Shown: piece by piece, positions 36,495 to 51,500 of the stretch
Numbering within the stretch: the first letter of the stretch is position 1
Layout of the letters: the number at the start of each line of letters is the position of its first letter
Origin: Tubulanus polymorphus
Taxonomy: Eukaryota; Nemertea; Palaeonemertea; Tubulaniformes; Tubulanidae
DNA: 64,000 nt
Direction: 5' to 3'
Assembly: GCF_964204645.1 (NCBI RefSeq)
Contig: NC_134033.1
Coordinates: 2,353,631 to 2,417,630 of the forward strand
Notes under the pieces: generated by a model
Database searches by the model: none
Seen by the model: only the letters and a program-made list of their open reading frames with translations
Told to the model about the DNA's origin: nothing
Translations under genes and position numbers: made by a program

Positions 36495-36527
<33 letters not shown>

Positions 36528-39500
36528 TGAAAATTCTATAAAGATTATGAAAAATTGATATCATTGCGATATTATTATTTCGTTTTTTTAGCCGATTCAC
36601 GACGTGGTCGCGCGAGACGAAGAGATCAAGAAAATACAGAACGCGATAAACGCGGGAATGCAAGCGAACGCGGAGAACTTACAGAAATATCTGAGCACGT
36701 GGGATAATTACCGAGAAATCTGGGAGATTCATAAAGACGCTTTCATTCGTAGATATCAACGATTGAATCCGTTGGTTTCGTCGTTCGACGCTGATATAGC
36801 CAGGTGATTTATTTTCATCGGAATGATATATTTTGTATTTTTTTTATGGTTGTCGGGCTTCCATGAGACCCTTATTCTCGAACTGTCTGGGCCAACTTCG
36901 GTTTTCGTAGCTAGTCGACTAGTGGTCGGAACTAATAACTGAACACACTCGAGGTCGGTCGTAACGTATTTCACAGTGTCGGCCATCTTGAACCTAGGTC
37001 TGAACTGTAGCGACCGTGCTCAATTCGACCATTTCCGGACTATAGTTCCGACTAACGGACATTTGGTTGCATTTAGTTCGACTATAGTCGACTAACTCGA
37101 TAACCGAAGGTGGCCCTGTCTGTCTTTCAGCTACTTAGCTTTGTTAATAGTGGGTCAATCTTGATGGAACTCGGGTACAATGTTAGTGTGGTGGGTTTAG
37201 TTGTGCAGTGCAATGAATTTGGCACTAAAAACTTATGTTTTCAGACATATCACCTTGAAGATGACCTCATAACTGAGGAATGGGGCCGAAATTCAAAAAG
37301 TTTTTGTGGCAAAATCAAGCAATTGGCGCAACGTACAACACTGAGTCTGAGCCTGAGCCTGAGCCCGAGAACTGTTATTACCTATGGCTTGTTTCAATTA
37401 GGCCTAACATTGGATGTTTGTTTCAAAATCAAAATTGCAATTGCGTCTCCCTGCAGGAGTGATAACTGATTAAGTGGCAGGGGGGTTGATACCAGAAACA
37501 AAGAATAAGTTTATTCGAGCACTATATGAATGTCAATTGCTATTCTTATTGTTAACCCTTTCAGTGCGTCTACACCGCAATGCGATATATAAATCAGTGA
37601 TGGATTTTGCTAGTACACCGCACTGCGGTGCATTGATTTAATTAGTAATTAGTAATTATGTCTGTTGAAAGATGGCAGCACCTGTCAAACATAGTGAAAT
37701 ATTAGTAACTAATGATACACCGCGCCGTGGTGTAGACGCATTATAGTGCTATTCCCGTTATTCAGAGCTCAGACCACTATTCCAAAATCTTCTATATCCT
37801 ATAGTAAAAACAAGAAATTCGAGAGTTTAGTTCATATATAAGCGCGTAAATTCAGGGGAAATCCTGCTTATGGCTCATAGGCCAGCATCTTAGCTACGCA
37901 TTGAAGTGGTTTTCGCCCACATACCCAACCTAACTTTTGAAATAATCAACTCTTTAGAAAGGAGGGGTATCCCAGTACAGGTATGCCAGTACATCCGAGC
38001 CAAATATCTAAGGGAATCCCCCACCGTGTTTGGTACCCTTACTCCAAGCAAAAAAAGTCCAGGGAATCCCTTATTTCATCATCAATCTGTCTCTCAGGAT
38101 CAATGGATTTCATACATATAACCGAAATTCGTTACCTACCGGTATCCCATTTGCAGAAATTATGGCAACATTTATGGGGGACCTCTTCTTCACTTTAGGT
38201 ACTATTTTTGGGGTCCAGCCCTACGCATCTTCGAGCTACTAACCTAATTGTGGTCTGATGCCTTCAACACACTAGGGTGGAATTTTCCCAAAGGTTCACG
38301 TTTTCTCAAGCACAATAGGGTATTAATTAATCAGCACGGAAAGGGTTAAACCTTACTCGGAACTGACCCTGTTTGAACAACTCTTATTCTAAGGCTTCAC
38401 TTAGTGATAATTTATAAATTGTCTCTGGCAGATACACGGAAGTAGCGAACAACGTACAAACGCAGGAGACGATCCTGAACATACAGTTCGTGTTACTGGA
38501 CTGCTCGCCGCTGAAATACTCGATCCTCGGCCACTGTCAGGAGTGGCAGAACAAATTCACGACTCTCCTACGAGAAATCGCTACCAGTCGATTGAAAGAA
38601 CTACACGAATATCTGAAAACTAACGCCGAAAAGTAAGTCAATTATGTTTAATCGGTTTTACGACAAAAGAAATGTCGTCTGCTACCCTCTAGATTGAACT
38701 TAACCGTATAGATGGCAGAAGAATTTCTCAGAACTTACAGACCAACTTTTCAGCAAATGGCCCCTAAGGCATAGGAGCAGACGGATTGGTTAACATTAGG
38801 TTGGGTTATCAAATAATATATTTCAATAAATTGTTTATGAATAAATGTTTTCTATTTCTCTGCTACAGTGTCAGTAAACCGCCGCAGACGCTCGACGAAC
38901 TCGGCGAAAGTTTGAATCTATTGGACAATTTGAACGGCAGTTTGTCGGAGGTGGAGGGTAAATTCCAACCGCTGCACGACCAGTTCTCGATATTACACAA
39001 ATACGAAGTGCCGATTCCTGAAGAGGTGAGTTTACCGAGAGTAGGGCGTTGCGTGTGACAAAATCGAAATGATTTCAAAAATCAAAATGCCTTTTGAAAT
39101 GACTAGATAAATTGCTGATATCATTGATAATCTAGGAAACAATCATAGCCAAAAACTCTCCTAGAATTAATTTTTGATTGAATAGAGATATATCATATCT
39201 TCATCCTTTATTTGGGCCAATTTCGCAGTTCTTGTCATTGTACGTCCTAAAATTGCCTGCAATTTTGGCGCTAGTCTTGAGTTCATAACTTGTTTCATGA
39301 TCCTATGAAGTTTTACTGTCAAGAACTATGGAACTATGGGTGGTTGGGGCGACACAAATCTGAATTGTTTTGTATATCAATGTTTGTATTTATTTATCTA
39401 GGTTGAAGTGATGTTGGATGATTTGAGTAACGAATGGGTGGCGTTCCAGCAGACGTTGATCGACGCGGACGCCATGTTGAAGAAACACAAAGAGAAGTTT

Positions 39501-42500
39501 AAAACTCAGTTACTCGCGCAGGCCGACGAGTACAAGAAACAAGTGGCAAATCTTAGTCTCGATTTCCATACGAAGGGTGAGTCGTTAAATTTCAGGTCAA
39601 ATGACTGGTCTCAGGTTGTCAGAAATTAGCTCAGCGTGGTCTCAGGTTGTCAGAAATTAGCTCAGCGTGGTCTTAAGTTGTCAGAAATTAGCTCAGCGTG
39701 GTCTTAAGTTGTCAGAAATTAGCTCAGCGTGGTCTCAAGTTGTCAGAAATTAGCTCAGCGCGGTCTCAGGTTGTCAGAAATTAGCTCAGCGTGGTCTTAA
39801 GTTGTCAGAAATTAGCTCAGCGTGGTCTTAAGTTGTCAGAAATTAGCTCAGCGTGGTCTCAAGTTGTCAGAAATTAGCTCAGCGTGGTCTTAAGTTGTCA
39901 GAAATGAGCTCTGCGTGGTCTTAAGTTGTCAGAAATGAGCTCAGCGTGGTCTTAAATTGTCAGAAATGAGCTCAGCGTGGTCTTAAATTGTCAGAAATTA
40001 GCTCAGCGTGGTCTCAGGTTGTCAGAAATTAGCTCAGCGTGGTCTTAAGTTGTCAGAAATTAGCTTTGAGTGGTCATGAGTTGTTGAATCCAAAATGGGT
40101 CTAGAGTGGTTCTGAATGTTAGTAAGCCTTACTGGCCCAGATTGATTATTTTTCTGGGGCAGTTCATTAACACTAGAAAAGGCCTTCTTGGCAAGAAAAT
40201 TTTTTTTCTTCAAAATACCCCTATCCCCCTTTCTTTCACCCTGACCTGAGCTCATCCCTAACCTTCCCACCAACTCTGATCCTAGCCCCCACTGGGATTT
40301 GAACCTGGGTCTCCAAGTTGCAAACCCTGTGTCCTACCACCAGACCACAGAACTCTGGTGATTGATTGTGTTCGTAAGTTTGTCTGGTCAGTGTGGTGAC
40401 CAGTCAGCTGTAGCGACTGGTGACCAGTCAGGTGTGAGGTGACCAGTCAGGTGTGGCGACCAGTGGACTGATTATCAAATACACTATTCACTAATAATAC
40501 CCCTATCCTATCATTCTCTGATTGCTGTTAGGCTGTAGAACCAAAATAAGCTTAGACTGGTCTTCTGACAATGGTCTCTAATTATCTAATCGTCTCATCC
40601 AAATATGTCTACTCAACTATCAAACTGAGCTACAAAACCTAAATGTGCTTCCGCCCAAAACTGTGGAACTGGGTCCAGTGTCAAATCAAACCCCCACAAC
40701 TGTGGAACTGGGTTCAGAGGCGAATAGATCCCACACAAGTGTGGAACTTGATCCAGAGTGAAATTAAGCCCACACAACTGTGGAACTGGATCCAGAGTTT
40801 AAATTAAACCCACACAACTGTGGAACTGTATCCAGAGACAAATTAAACCCACACAACTGGGACCAGAGACAAATCCTATCCACACAACTGGAACTGGGTT
40901 TAGAATCAAATTAAACCCACACAACTGTGAAAATGTATCCAGAGACAAACCCACACAACTGGGACCAGAGACAAATCCAATCCACACAACTGTGGAACTG
41001 GGTTAAGAGTCTAAATTAAACCCACACAACTGTCCCGATATATTTCAGGTCCGTTCAGTAGTCAGGTGGTGACCGACGATGCTCTGGCGCAGATCACCGA
41101 ATATTTCAGTCAGATGAGCGCTCTCAAAGAGGAGGACGCTCGAATCCGACGCGGTCTCGGAATATTCAAAATCGAACAACCGCCGAACAAAGAGATGGAG
41201 AAATTGGAGAAAGACCTCGAACACGTGCAGACCGTCTGGGAACTGACGAAAGAGTGGGAAACGTCGTGGGGAACGTGGAAGGTCGGAAAGTTCGTCGAGC
41301 TGCAGACGGACGAAATGGAAACGATGTCCGTTCAACTTTATAAAAAACTCGCGAAACTTGGACGAGAACTTAAGGTAAAAAATACCTTAGATCTAAGAAG
41401 GATTTTAGACACACGTGTGTTTAATTGGCTTCGATTTAAGCAAAATAGGGAAAATGGCGCTTAAGTTCGTTTTGAAGCCCTGTTTGCGGAAAATCTCTAA
41501 TTCTCATTTTAAAATGGACTATTATGTTATGCCTTATTTCACTCAAAGTCGGTCGTAGGGAAATATGTTATTATTCGAAATTGAATTGATTTATGTGTTG
41601 GTGATGTGATTTCAAAATCAAAATTTTTTGTTGTTGAAATATTGCAGGATAAGAATTGGGAAATCGTCGAAGTCAGCAGAACGAAAGTCGACCAGTTCAA
41701 GCGTACGATGCCGTTGATTCAAGATTTGAAAACCCCGGCGATGAGAACCAGACATTGGGATCAAATCAAGGTTCGTAGTTGAATTGGAAATTGAAAAAAA
41801 AAACCGATTCAAAATTCAACCTTGTCTCCTACCCGCTAGACTTACCCTAAAGATGGCAACACTGTCGCTATCATCGTGTGGAAGTACAAATAGATCGTCT
41901 GCTACCAATTAGATTAAACTAATAGATCGTCTGCTATCCCTAAACTTTACCCTATAGATGGCACCACCGTCTGTCAACGTATAGCGGTATAGATAAATAT
42001 ACGCTACCCAGCCATAGACGGTTATAGATGGCGACACTGGCGCCTTCTAACTGTTAGTTTGAACTTAATCATATAGATAGCAGAACTGCTCATACCGATA
42101 TTGCTTTTTCCTAAACATCCCCTTAAATCTCAGGTATAGATGGGTGCGGTCATCAATGGGTTGAAATGATTGGTTTGTCAAATGAAATATATTCAAATAT
42201 TTTTTTTTTTTTTTGGCAGACGGAAATGGCGAAACAGTTCGAACCGACGTCCGACGAATTCACGCTCGAGAAGATCATCGAATTCGGTTTCGATCAGTAC
42301 AGCGAGCAGATCGGTGATATTTCGGGAGCCGCGAGGAAGGAGCTGCAGATCGAACAGGCTTTAGAAGCGATTAATCAAACGTGGGAGACGACTGAGTTAG
42401 ACATAGCTCCTTATAAAGACAAAGGGCATTATAAACTCCGGTAGGAATCAATCTGCTCTTTTATGTCACTTGCTCCGATTTGCGAACTACTGGGCCATGA

Positions 42501-45500
42501 TTTATAGACTGAGTATGAAAGTTATCCCTAGGGGTAAATGCTCAACCGGGGCCCGGTTTTGTAGACTGACTATCAAAGTATTCGCCAGGGGTAAAACCTC
42601 AACCTGGGCCCGGTTTCATAGACTGGATATCTAAGTTATCCTTAGGGATAAATCCCAACCTGGGTGACAACCACCGATAGTAACAATGAGAAACCGAGGT
42701 AGTAAATGACAAATCTAAAAAATATTACCGAGGATTTTATTGCCTTTTTGTCGACTCCTCGAAAAACCAGATCTACCAGACGATCTTACTCATTTCCTGT
42801 GCTCTGTGTAGATTCTGTGTTATGATGCTAAACATGACAGTTGAAAAAAAGCCTTTTATATGATGCTTTTCGCAGAATTCTGAGTGGAGGATCTGTACTC
42901 CAAGTAATTGATAAAAGCCTTAGTGTTACTAGTTTAATCATGCTTTGATTGAATTTTACATTATCATTAAAAGCATCAATACGATATTTCTCCGTATTCA
43001 GGTCGACAGACGACGTCTTCCAGAACCTAGAAGACGGACAAGTTCAACTGTCGACGATGAAAGCGTCGCGATTCGTGAAAGCGTTCGAATCGGACGTCGA
43101 CCGCTGGGAGCGCACGCTGTCGCACATCCTCGAGGCCGTCGAGATGATCCTCACTGTGCAACGACAGTGGATGTACCTCGAGAACATCTTCCTCGGCGAG
43201 GACATCCGCAAACAGCTGCCGCGCGAGTCGGCCGAATTCGACGACGTCAACACGAAATGGAAGGAGATCATGACGCGCGTGAACAAAGACCGCAACGCGC
43301 TGCGCGGCACGCACCACGCCGGCCTGCTCGATACGTTGAACGACATGAACGTGAAATTGGAGGAGATCCAGAAATCGTTGGACATGTACCTGGAAACGAA
43401 ACGGCAGATATTCCCGCGTTTCTATTTCCTGTCGAACGACGATCTGTTGGAGATACTCGGCCAGTCGAAGAATCCCGAGGCCGTGCAGCCGCATTTGAAG
43501 AAGTGTTTCGACAATATCAAGTCGTTGAAGATGAGTAAAGCGGGAATTAGTCAGAAGTACGAAGCGGCCGGAATGTTCTCAGCAGACGGGGAATACGTGG
43601 AATACAGTCACCCGGTCATGTTAGACGGACCCGTCGAGGTAAGGCGCCACTTATTAACCCAATTGTTAAAAAAATGCTTTGAAATCTGTTCCAATTCGCC
43701 AGGATTATTCTAAGGGTCTAGTGTTTCTAAGGGTCTAACCTTTCTCAGCCACAGAGCGGCCCAATGTCCCTGATTTTTCAGCGTTTTAAGTTCTTTCTTC
43801 TGATTTGTTTATCTCTGGAACACATTGAATAAACACTTCAATTAGGGGCCATTCATGAAGAACATTTGTATGAAAACTATGGGTAGGGGGTTTGAAAAAT
43901 AGGCCACTTCATCCTAGCTACGAATAGAGGCTAGAAATCAGCAAAATTGACAGATTTTATCCCCCCCTACAAATAAATAGAAAATGTTTTCATCAACATT
44001 GGTAAGAATATCTTTTGAGGCATGGTATGTGAAATTTTATCCCCATAAATGGCCTACGTAGGTAAAAAGATTTGATATTTATATTTTGTTTCAAGGCGTG
44101 GTTATGCGATATCGAGCGCGCGATGCGATGGAATTTGAAGGAGATTCTGAAAGAGGTTCGCGTCGCGTTGAGACGCGCGTTGACGAAACGCGACAAATGG
44201 ATTAAAGAATGGTGCGGTCAGCTGTGCATCACGGCCAGTCAGATGCAGTGGACGGCGGACGTGACGAAGGCGTTACAATCGACGAAGGACCGCGGCGACA
44301 AACGAGCGCTGAAGAGTATGAAAAAGAAACAGGTTCGTTATTTTGAAATTTGAATATTCAACGTTCAGTTTTGTTGATTAGACTTGAAATTCAAATCAAC
44401 CCAGTTCTACGTACTTGAGATTTAAAGACATTTTCTTTTGAAGAATTCAACTTTTGTTTGTTGAAAAAGTTTGAGTAAATTATTTCTTTCATGAAGGTCC
44501 TGGGGCCTGTTGCATAGTCGTGGCTTAGAAATAAGACCCGTCTCTAAGACCAACGTAGTTCTAAAAGCCTATCTAACAACTTAAGACCAGTCTTGAGATT
44601 TAAGACCACTTTGGACTTAAGTCACGACTGTGCAACTGGACCCAGTTAAAAATCTTAAGACTGGTCTTAAGTTGTGGGATTGACTTAGATGGTCTCAGAC
44701 TGACGGATTCAGAGTTTTTTATTCGACTACTATCCTCTAATCTCTTCTCTCACCAGGTGGCGATGCTGAACAAATTTTCCGAAGCGATTCGCGGCAACCT
44801 GTCGAAGCTGCAGCGTTTGAAGATCGTCGCGATGGTTACGATCGACGTGCACGCTCGCGATATCATCGAGAAACTGATTAAAACGGGTTGCAACGACGTG
44901 ACGGCGTTCGAGTGGTTGAGTCAGCTGCGTATGTACTGGGATCGAGAGATGGACGACGCCGTCGTCAGGCAGACGAACACTCAGTTCCAATACGGCTACG
45001 AATACCTCGGTAATTCCGGTCGTCTGGTCATCACTCCTCTGACCGATAGGTGCGTATTCATTAGTTATCGATAGTTACTAATTATCTATTGATAGTATTT
45101 GATCACTTATTGGTCACTTATTGATAGTTATTGATAATAATTGATTTCTTATTGGTCACTAAGTGATCACTTATTGATAGATATTGGTAGCAATTGATCA
45201 CTTGTTGGTCACTTATTGATAGTTATTGATAATAATTGATTTCTTATTGGTCACTAAGTGATCACTTATTGATAGTTATTGGTAGCAATTGATCACTTAT
45301 TGGTCACTTATTGATAATTATTGAACGGTTTTGATTAGTCATTTGTTACTTATATATTTTGGCCCTTCATCATGAGAAGCTTATGTACGGCATGTCGTAT
45401 TTATATTAAAACCTGAGATAGGGTATACTTTGAAGAAAAAAATGACCATTTATGAATGAATGCTGAAAAGACTTAGATGGCGTGGAATAAAAAACCCGTT

Positions 45501-48500
45501 ATTGCTGCTTTGCTGCTATATTTATTCCTTGAATTTTTTTCTGATTCAGATGTTACTTCAATAATTTCTGTAATTCTCTACAGTTTGAATGTGAAGGATT
45601 TTGCTAGGCAGAAAACCCGTTATCGCTGCTTTGCAGCTATATTCATTCCTGGAATTGTTTTCTAATTCAGATGTTACATGACTCTGACGACTGCGCTGCA
45701 CTTGCACCGCGGAGGAAGTCCGAAAGGTCCGGCCGGTACCGGTAAAACGGAAACCGTAAAAGATTTGGGTAAAAATCTCGGCAATTACGTCATCGTCGTC
45801 AACTGTTCGGAAGGTCTTGATTATAAATCGATGGGTCGTATGTTCTCAGGTCTCGCGCAGGTACGTTATCAAAAACGAAAAATTGCGCCAAAACTTTGAT
45901 AGAATAATTAGGAATATGTTATGATAACTTTATAGACTTCATTTACTTGTATGTCTTTGCCCCTAAATCTCGCTATGACATCATCAAAGTACCTTTTAGC
46001 AGACAGAATTGAAGAACGATATTTATTTTCCGTAAACTGTACATACAATATAATTGATAATCGATACTATTATTTTTTTATTTTTTTTTTTCATAAATAC
46101 ATGATGTAGGTTCCGAGGGATACAGTGCGAGCCGAAAGGCTGTACTTAGAGAATTAAGGCACTGAAACCCTGCAAGAAAAATGTTTATTACTAGAAATAA
46201 GAATCACTTAGCAATCTGATGATGTTTAGAAAGGCAGATATCTTTTCTGAATGGAATTATCACAAAACTTGAAAAACGAAATGATTGCTTAAATCGCTGT
46301 TCTTAAAACTAACGATAAGAGATTGTTAGATAAATGGTAAAGATGCGATAGATTGAAAATGGTTGATATTCTATTCTGATTGTTTCAGACCGGTGCTTGG
46401 GGTTGTTTCGACGAGTTTAACCGTATCAACATCGAAGTATTGTCGGTCGTAGCTCAGCAGATTCTGTCGATTCTATCGGCGCTCGCCGCCGGCAGCAACC
46501 GATTCGTGTTCGAAGGTCGCGAGATCAATCTCATCTGGTCGTGCGGTATTTTCATCACTATGAATCCGGGTAAGTTTATATGCGAAGCGTTTAGTTGAAT
46601 GGGCAACGTCCAACGCTACTGTAGCAATAGTGGATTCCATTTGTGTTAAATGAGGATCCACAAGGTGTCGCTAGTGTGCAGTAGGACATCAACTACTGCA
46701 GCAATAGAGGATTCCATTTGTGGCAAGTGCAGATCCACCAGATGTCGCTAGCGTGCAGTAGGACATCAACTAATGTTTCAGTAAATTTTATGTTTATTTC
46801 GTGGGTCCTGTGATAACATAATTCAGTTCAGAGTTGATTGATAAGACTGAATGATTGTCACGCCATCTGGTGGGATAGCCGGTGTTGCCGTTCCCCATCG
46901 ACTCAACAGCTCTGAATCCAGTTCATGATTTGTCAATTTTAAATTTCTAAATTTCAGGATACGCCGGACGTACGGAATTGCCGGATAATTTGAAATCGAT
47001 GTTCCGTCCGATTTCGATGGTTGTGCCCGATTCGAATCTAATCGCCGAAATCATTCTCTTCGGTGAAGGATTCAACAACACAAAGGTACGGGGGTCAAAA
47101 ACATTTCATTCAAAACATTAAAAAAAAAATTTTTTTTCTTTAATTTTTTTTGAAGGACTTATGTATATTAAGACTTAGGGTTAGTAAGATTGTCAAAATT
47201 AGAGTCAAATCAAAATTTTGGATCTGGGTCCAGGACTAATCCCAAAGTTTGAGATAAAGTGAGTTCAGTATTGAGTCTTATCTTGAGTTAGAGTTAACTT
47301 CGAGTTCAAATCTGCTCATTTTCTTTGAGTCCAGCCCTTAATCAAATTCAACTAAATTTTTTCTTCAAATATTAAAAGTTCCCAAAAATTCTTTCAGTAA
47401 TTTGTTCACAATTTTAAAAAAAGATTTGAAAGCATTTTTTTTTGAAGGCGTCTTAAACGTTTCGTATTTTCGATTTCTTCCCTGCAGCTACTGGCTAAGA
47501 AAGTGTTCACGCTGTACTCGCTGGCCGTGCAACAACTCTCCAAACAGGATCACTACGACTTCGGCCTGCGCGCGCTCGTCTCCGTGCTGCGTTACGCCGG
47601 CAAAAAGAAACGCCAGAACCCGACGATGGCCGACGAGGAGATACTTCTGCTGTCGATGAAAGATATGAACATCGCCAAGTTGACGTCCGTCGATCTGCCG
47701 CTGTTTAATGGAATCGTTTCGGATTTGTTTCCCGGAATCGAGTTACCGACTATCGATTATAACAAGGTAAAATATTAGAGAATTGATATTTGAATTTGAT
47801 TCAGAGTTGACTCAGGGGCGCCACTGAACTGGACATCCTGGAAAACTCACGGAGTCAGACGAATCTAGATAAAAATCAGGGAACACAGATATAAAATCTC
47901 AAAAATCTTACAAATCTCATTTTGTAAGCCAAAGAGCATATTTTATATGGAATTATGGCAATAAATTATTACTATTATTATTATCAAAACTTGGGGAATT
48001 AGACAAATTTTACTGAAAACCTGGGAATTTTGATAATGTTATTGACCATGTGTTTCTTTATCAATACGTGATTCAATGAAAAATGATTGAATTGTAAACA
48101 TTTTAAACCTAGAAATTTCTCTGATTCACTCAGAGGGGAATTTTTTCAACGTCAAATTATTCTCATTTTTGGTAAAAACTTCTACAAATAGAGATATCAG
48201 GTGCCTGGTCTGGCCAGGCTAATGGGTTTGATACATATCGATATATTTCCAGATTAAATCAGCGATCGAAGCCGAACTGCGGTCGAACGGTCTGCAGGCG
48301 ACGCCGACCAGTATCACGAAGGTTATACAGCTGTATGAGACGAAGAACTCGCGTCACTCGACGATGATCGTCGGCAACACGCAATCGGCGAAATCCGTCA
48401 CGTGGCACACGCTGCAGAACATGTACGGACGTCTGGCTAAAGACGGCGAACCGGGCTTTGTTCCTGTCAAGGTGAATTGAGGTTTCTTTCAGTGTGGGTT

Positions 48501-51500
48501 CCTAGGCCTAGCAAAGGCAAAGCCCAGTCTGAATCCAAATCTTGAGTATATCTGAAGATCTAATCGGGGCCCACGGGTACAAATTCAAACACTTTTAAAT
48601 CGTAGCTGTTAAATATGCCAGAGTAGCCAATGACCACGAAAATCAAGGAATCAGAAAAATCTAGATAAAATGTGGGAAAACTCAGGAAATTCAGATCATG
48701 TAATTGACCATATCAGTACGTGATTCAATGAAAAATGAATGAATTGTAAATATTTTAAACCTAGAAAATTCTCTGATTCACTCACCGGGAATTTTGTGTA
48801 ACTACATGGAAAAATCAGGGAAAACTCGTTTTTTTCCAGAGCAACTAATTTTCAAAACTTTCTGATAATCGTTATTCCGATTATTTCAGGAATATCCGTT
48901 GAATCCTAAAGCTCTGTCTCTCGGCGAACTGTACGGCGAATTCGATTTGAACACGAATGAATGGACAGACGGAGTTTTATCCAGCGTCATGAGACAAACT
49001 TGTTCCGGTACGTTCATTCTATACGCAGAATCTGAATACGTTCATTTACAATGTTTTAACTTCAAATTCTAATGCCCTTTGCCCGAGCCCGTATTGCAAA
49101 CAGCGGGATGATAACTAGAAGCTTCTTTTTCTTGATATTCCCGTCCTCACAAAAAGGTTAGTTTTCTCCTGTCATTTGAATTTTATTCAAAACAATATTC
49201 ACTCCTTGTCAATTTTTTCCCCAGTCCTTCCAACGACCTTTCTGGAAAATCCTTGAAAGATAAGAATCGACTTCTTCCCGATCCATTCCATATTAAAAAT
49301 AGATTTTGTCTACTTTGATTTCCCTTCGCCCTAGCATTTATTTTTGTTGAAAAGATCTACGCTCCAAGTACTGCAGAACTTAAGACAAGGGCCTAATTTG
49401 GCACAGGCTCTATTAACCCTTTCAGTGCGTCTAAACCGCACTGCGGTGTATGAATCGGTGATGTATTTTGCTAGTACACCGCACTGCGGTGTATTGATGT
49501 AATTAGTAATTAGTTTTTATCTATATTGAAAGATGGCAGTACCTGTCAAACATAGTGAAATACTTGTAACTAACATTACACTGCGCCGCAGTGTAGACGC
49601 ACTATAGTGGTATTCCCGTTATTCAACACACTAGGGTGGAATTTTTAAAAATTTTCAAATTATCTCCAGCACTATAGGGTATTGATTAGTCAGCACTGAA
49701 AGGGTTAAGCCTGCATGAAAAATATATGCGATAGTGGCTTCAAGGGCCAAATTCTAAGAACAGATGAACTAAGGATGGATCACAAAATCTCAACCCGTAC
49801 CGAAGTAGTTTTATCTCAAATTGATGTTTTTCTAGATGAGAAGCCCGAAGAGAAATGGATTACGTTCGACGGGCCGGTCGATACGTTGTGGATTGAGAGT
49901 ATGAATTCCGTTATGGACGACAATAAGATTCTAACGCTGATCAATGGTGAACGTATCGCCATGCCTGACCAGGTATTTATAGCCAAGTTTACACCAATCG
50001 TTTAGAATTCAGACCTGTGTTCTGCTGAATTCAAAAATCAAGATAAGCTAACTTGATTTTCGTCCCTCGAGGAAGCATCACTGATTCCTTTTGTACCCAC
50101 AGACTTGGCAATCTGATAATACATACGGGGTTATCGTTGGGCAGCCATCTTTACCTGAAGGGTCTAAATTTTAAATCATTTTGTACTTTGGTTATATCAT
50201 AGGGGGATTTATGAATGAAGCCATCTTTATTGCTCAAAAGTCTCGGCAATTTGATGATGTCATAGGGGGATTTTTGTAGGGAGTGTCTATGTAGCAGTAG
50301 AAAAAGGCACTAGCAATTTGATGACATCATAGGGGGGATTTATGAAGGAACTGTCTATTAAAGCAGTAAAGAATGACTTGCATTTTGATGATGTCGTAGG
50401 GGGATTTATAGAGGATTTGCCTATGTATCAGTGGAAATCACTCGCAATTTGATGACATCATAGGGGGAGTTATGAATGAAGTCGTACTTTCTAGAAGGAT
50501 CTAAAGTGTTTATGATTTATTATAGGTGTCGCTGTTGTTCGAAGTTGAAGATCTGTCGGTGGCGTCGCCGGCGACTGTATCGCGTTGCGGTATGGTCTAT
50601 AACGACTATAAAGACTGGGGCTGGCAGCCGTACGTCGACTCATGGCTCGAGAAAAAGAAAGAAAAGGTAAAATAGAACAACAGCTCATACAACTGAAATC
50701 AACTAAGAAATTTGAGAGATTTAACTCACAACTGTAGATCTTAATGCTATTCAATGATGTTTTTGCAAGACAGTCCCAATTTGTAATTCCAATTCAATTT
50801 ACGTAAGTCATTGGGATAAGTCTTCAACATAATGATCTTCCCAGCTTTGATGACTTAAGCTTAGCTTTCACCGTATTGCAATTTGCGAGGTATAAAAGTA
50901 ACTAATTCCTTGATTTTTTCTGCGCAGACGCTCGTCGAGGAGTTACGACGTTTGTTCGACAAATATCTGAAGAAGATCAAAGATTTCGTGATGCAGAATT
51001 GTAAAGAGCTGGTGCCGATTTGCGAGATGAACGGCGTTTCGTCGCTTTGTAAGCTGTTCGATTGTCTGGCGACACCCGAGAATGGGGTAAGTGCTGATTG
51101 GGTATATTCTATCAAGTGTCGTCATTTAGAATGGAAAAAAGATTAAAGCCGTACTCGGGTCAACGAAGAACCAATCAGGTGGTTGGATTGTATGAAGTCA
51201 AGTTGGCTATATTTTAATCGGGAACCTTTTCGATATGAGTTACGTTTACAGTCATTAACCCTTTCAGTGCTGACTAATTAATACCCTATAGTGCTGGAGA
51301 TAATTTGAAAATTCTAAAAAATTCCACCCTAGTGTGTTGAACAACAAGAATACCACTATAGTGCATCTACACCGCGGCGCGGTGTATCTTTGGTTACTAG
51401 TATTTCACTATGTCTGACAAGTGCTGCCATTTTTCAAGAGAGATAACTACTTATTACATCAATACACCGCAGTGCGGTGTACTAGCAAAATCTATCACTG

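Noticed and set aside
36836-37470. Short ORFs in the intron after exon 11
   Set aside because: No motif, low-complexity parts (Pro-Glu/Ser-Leu runs from a GAGCCT repeat) and no conserved splice context.
43027-43538. Long ORFs in other frames over exon 18
   Set aside because: Same reason: antisense and frame-shifted shadows of a strongly conserved dynein exon.
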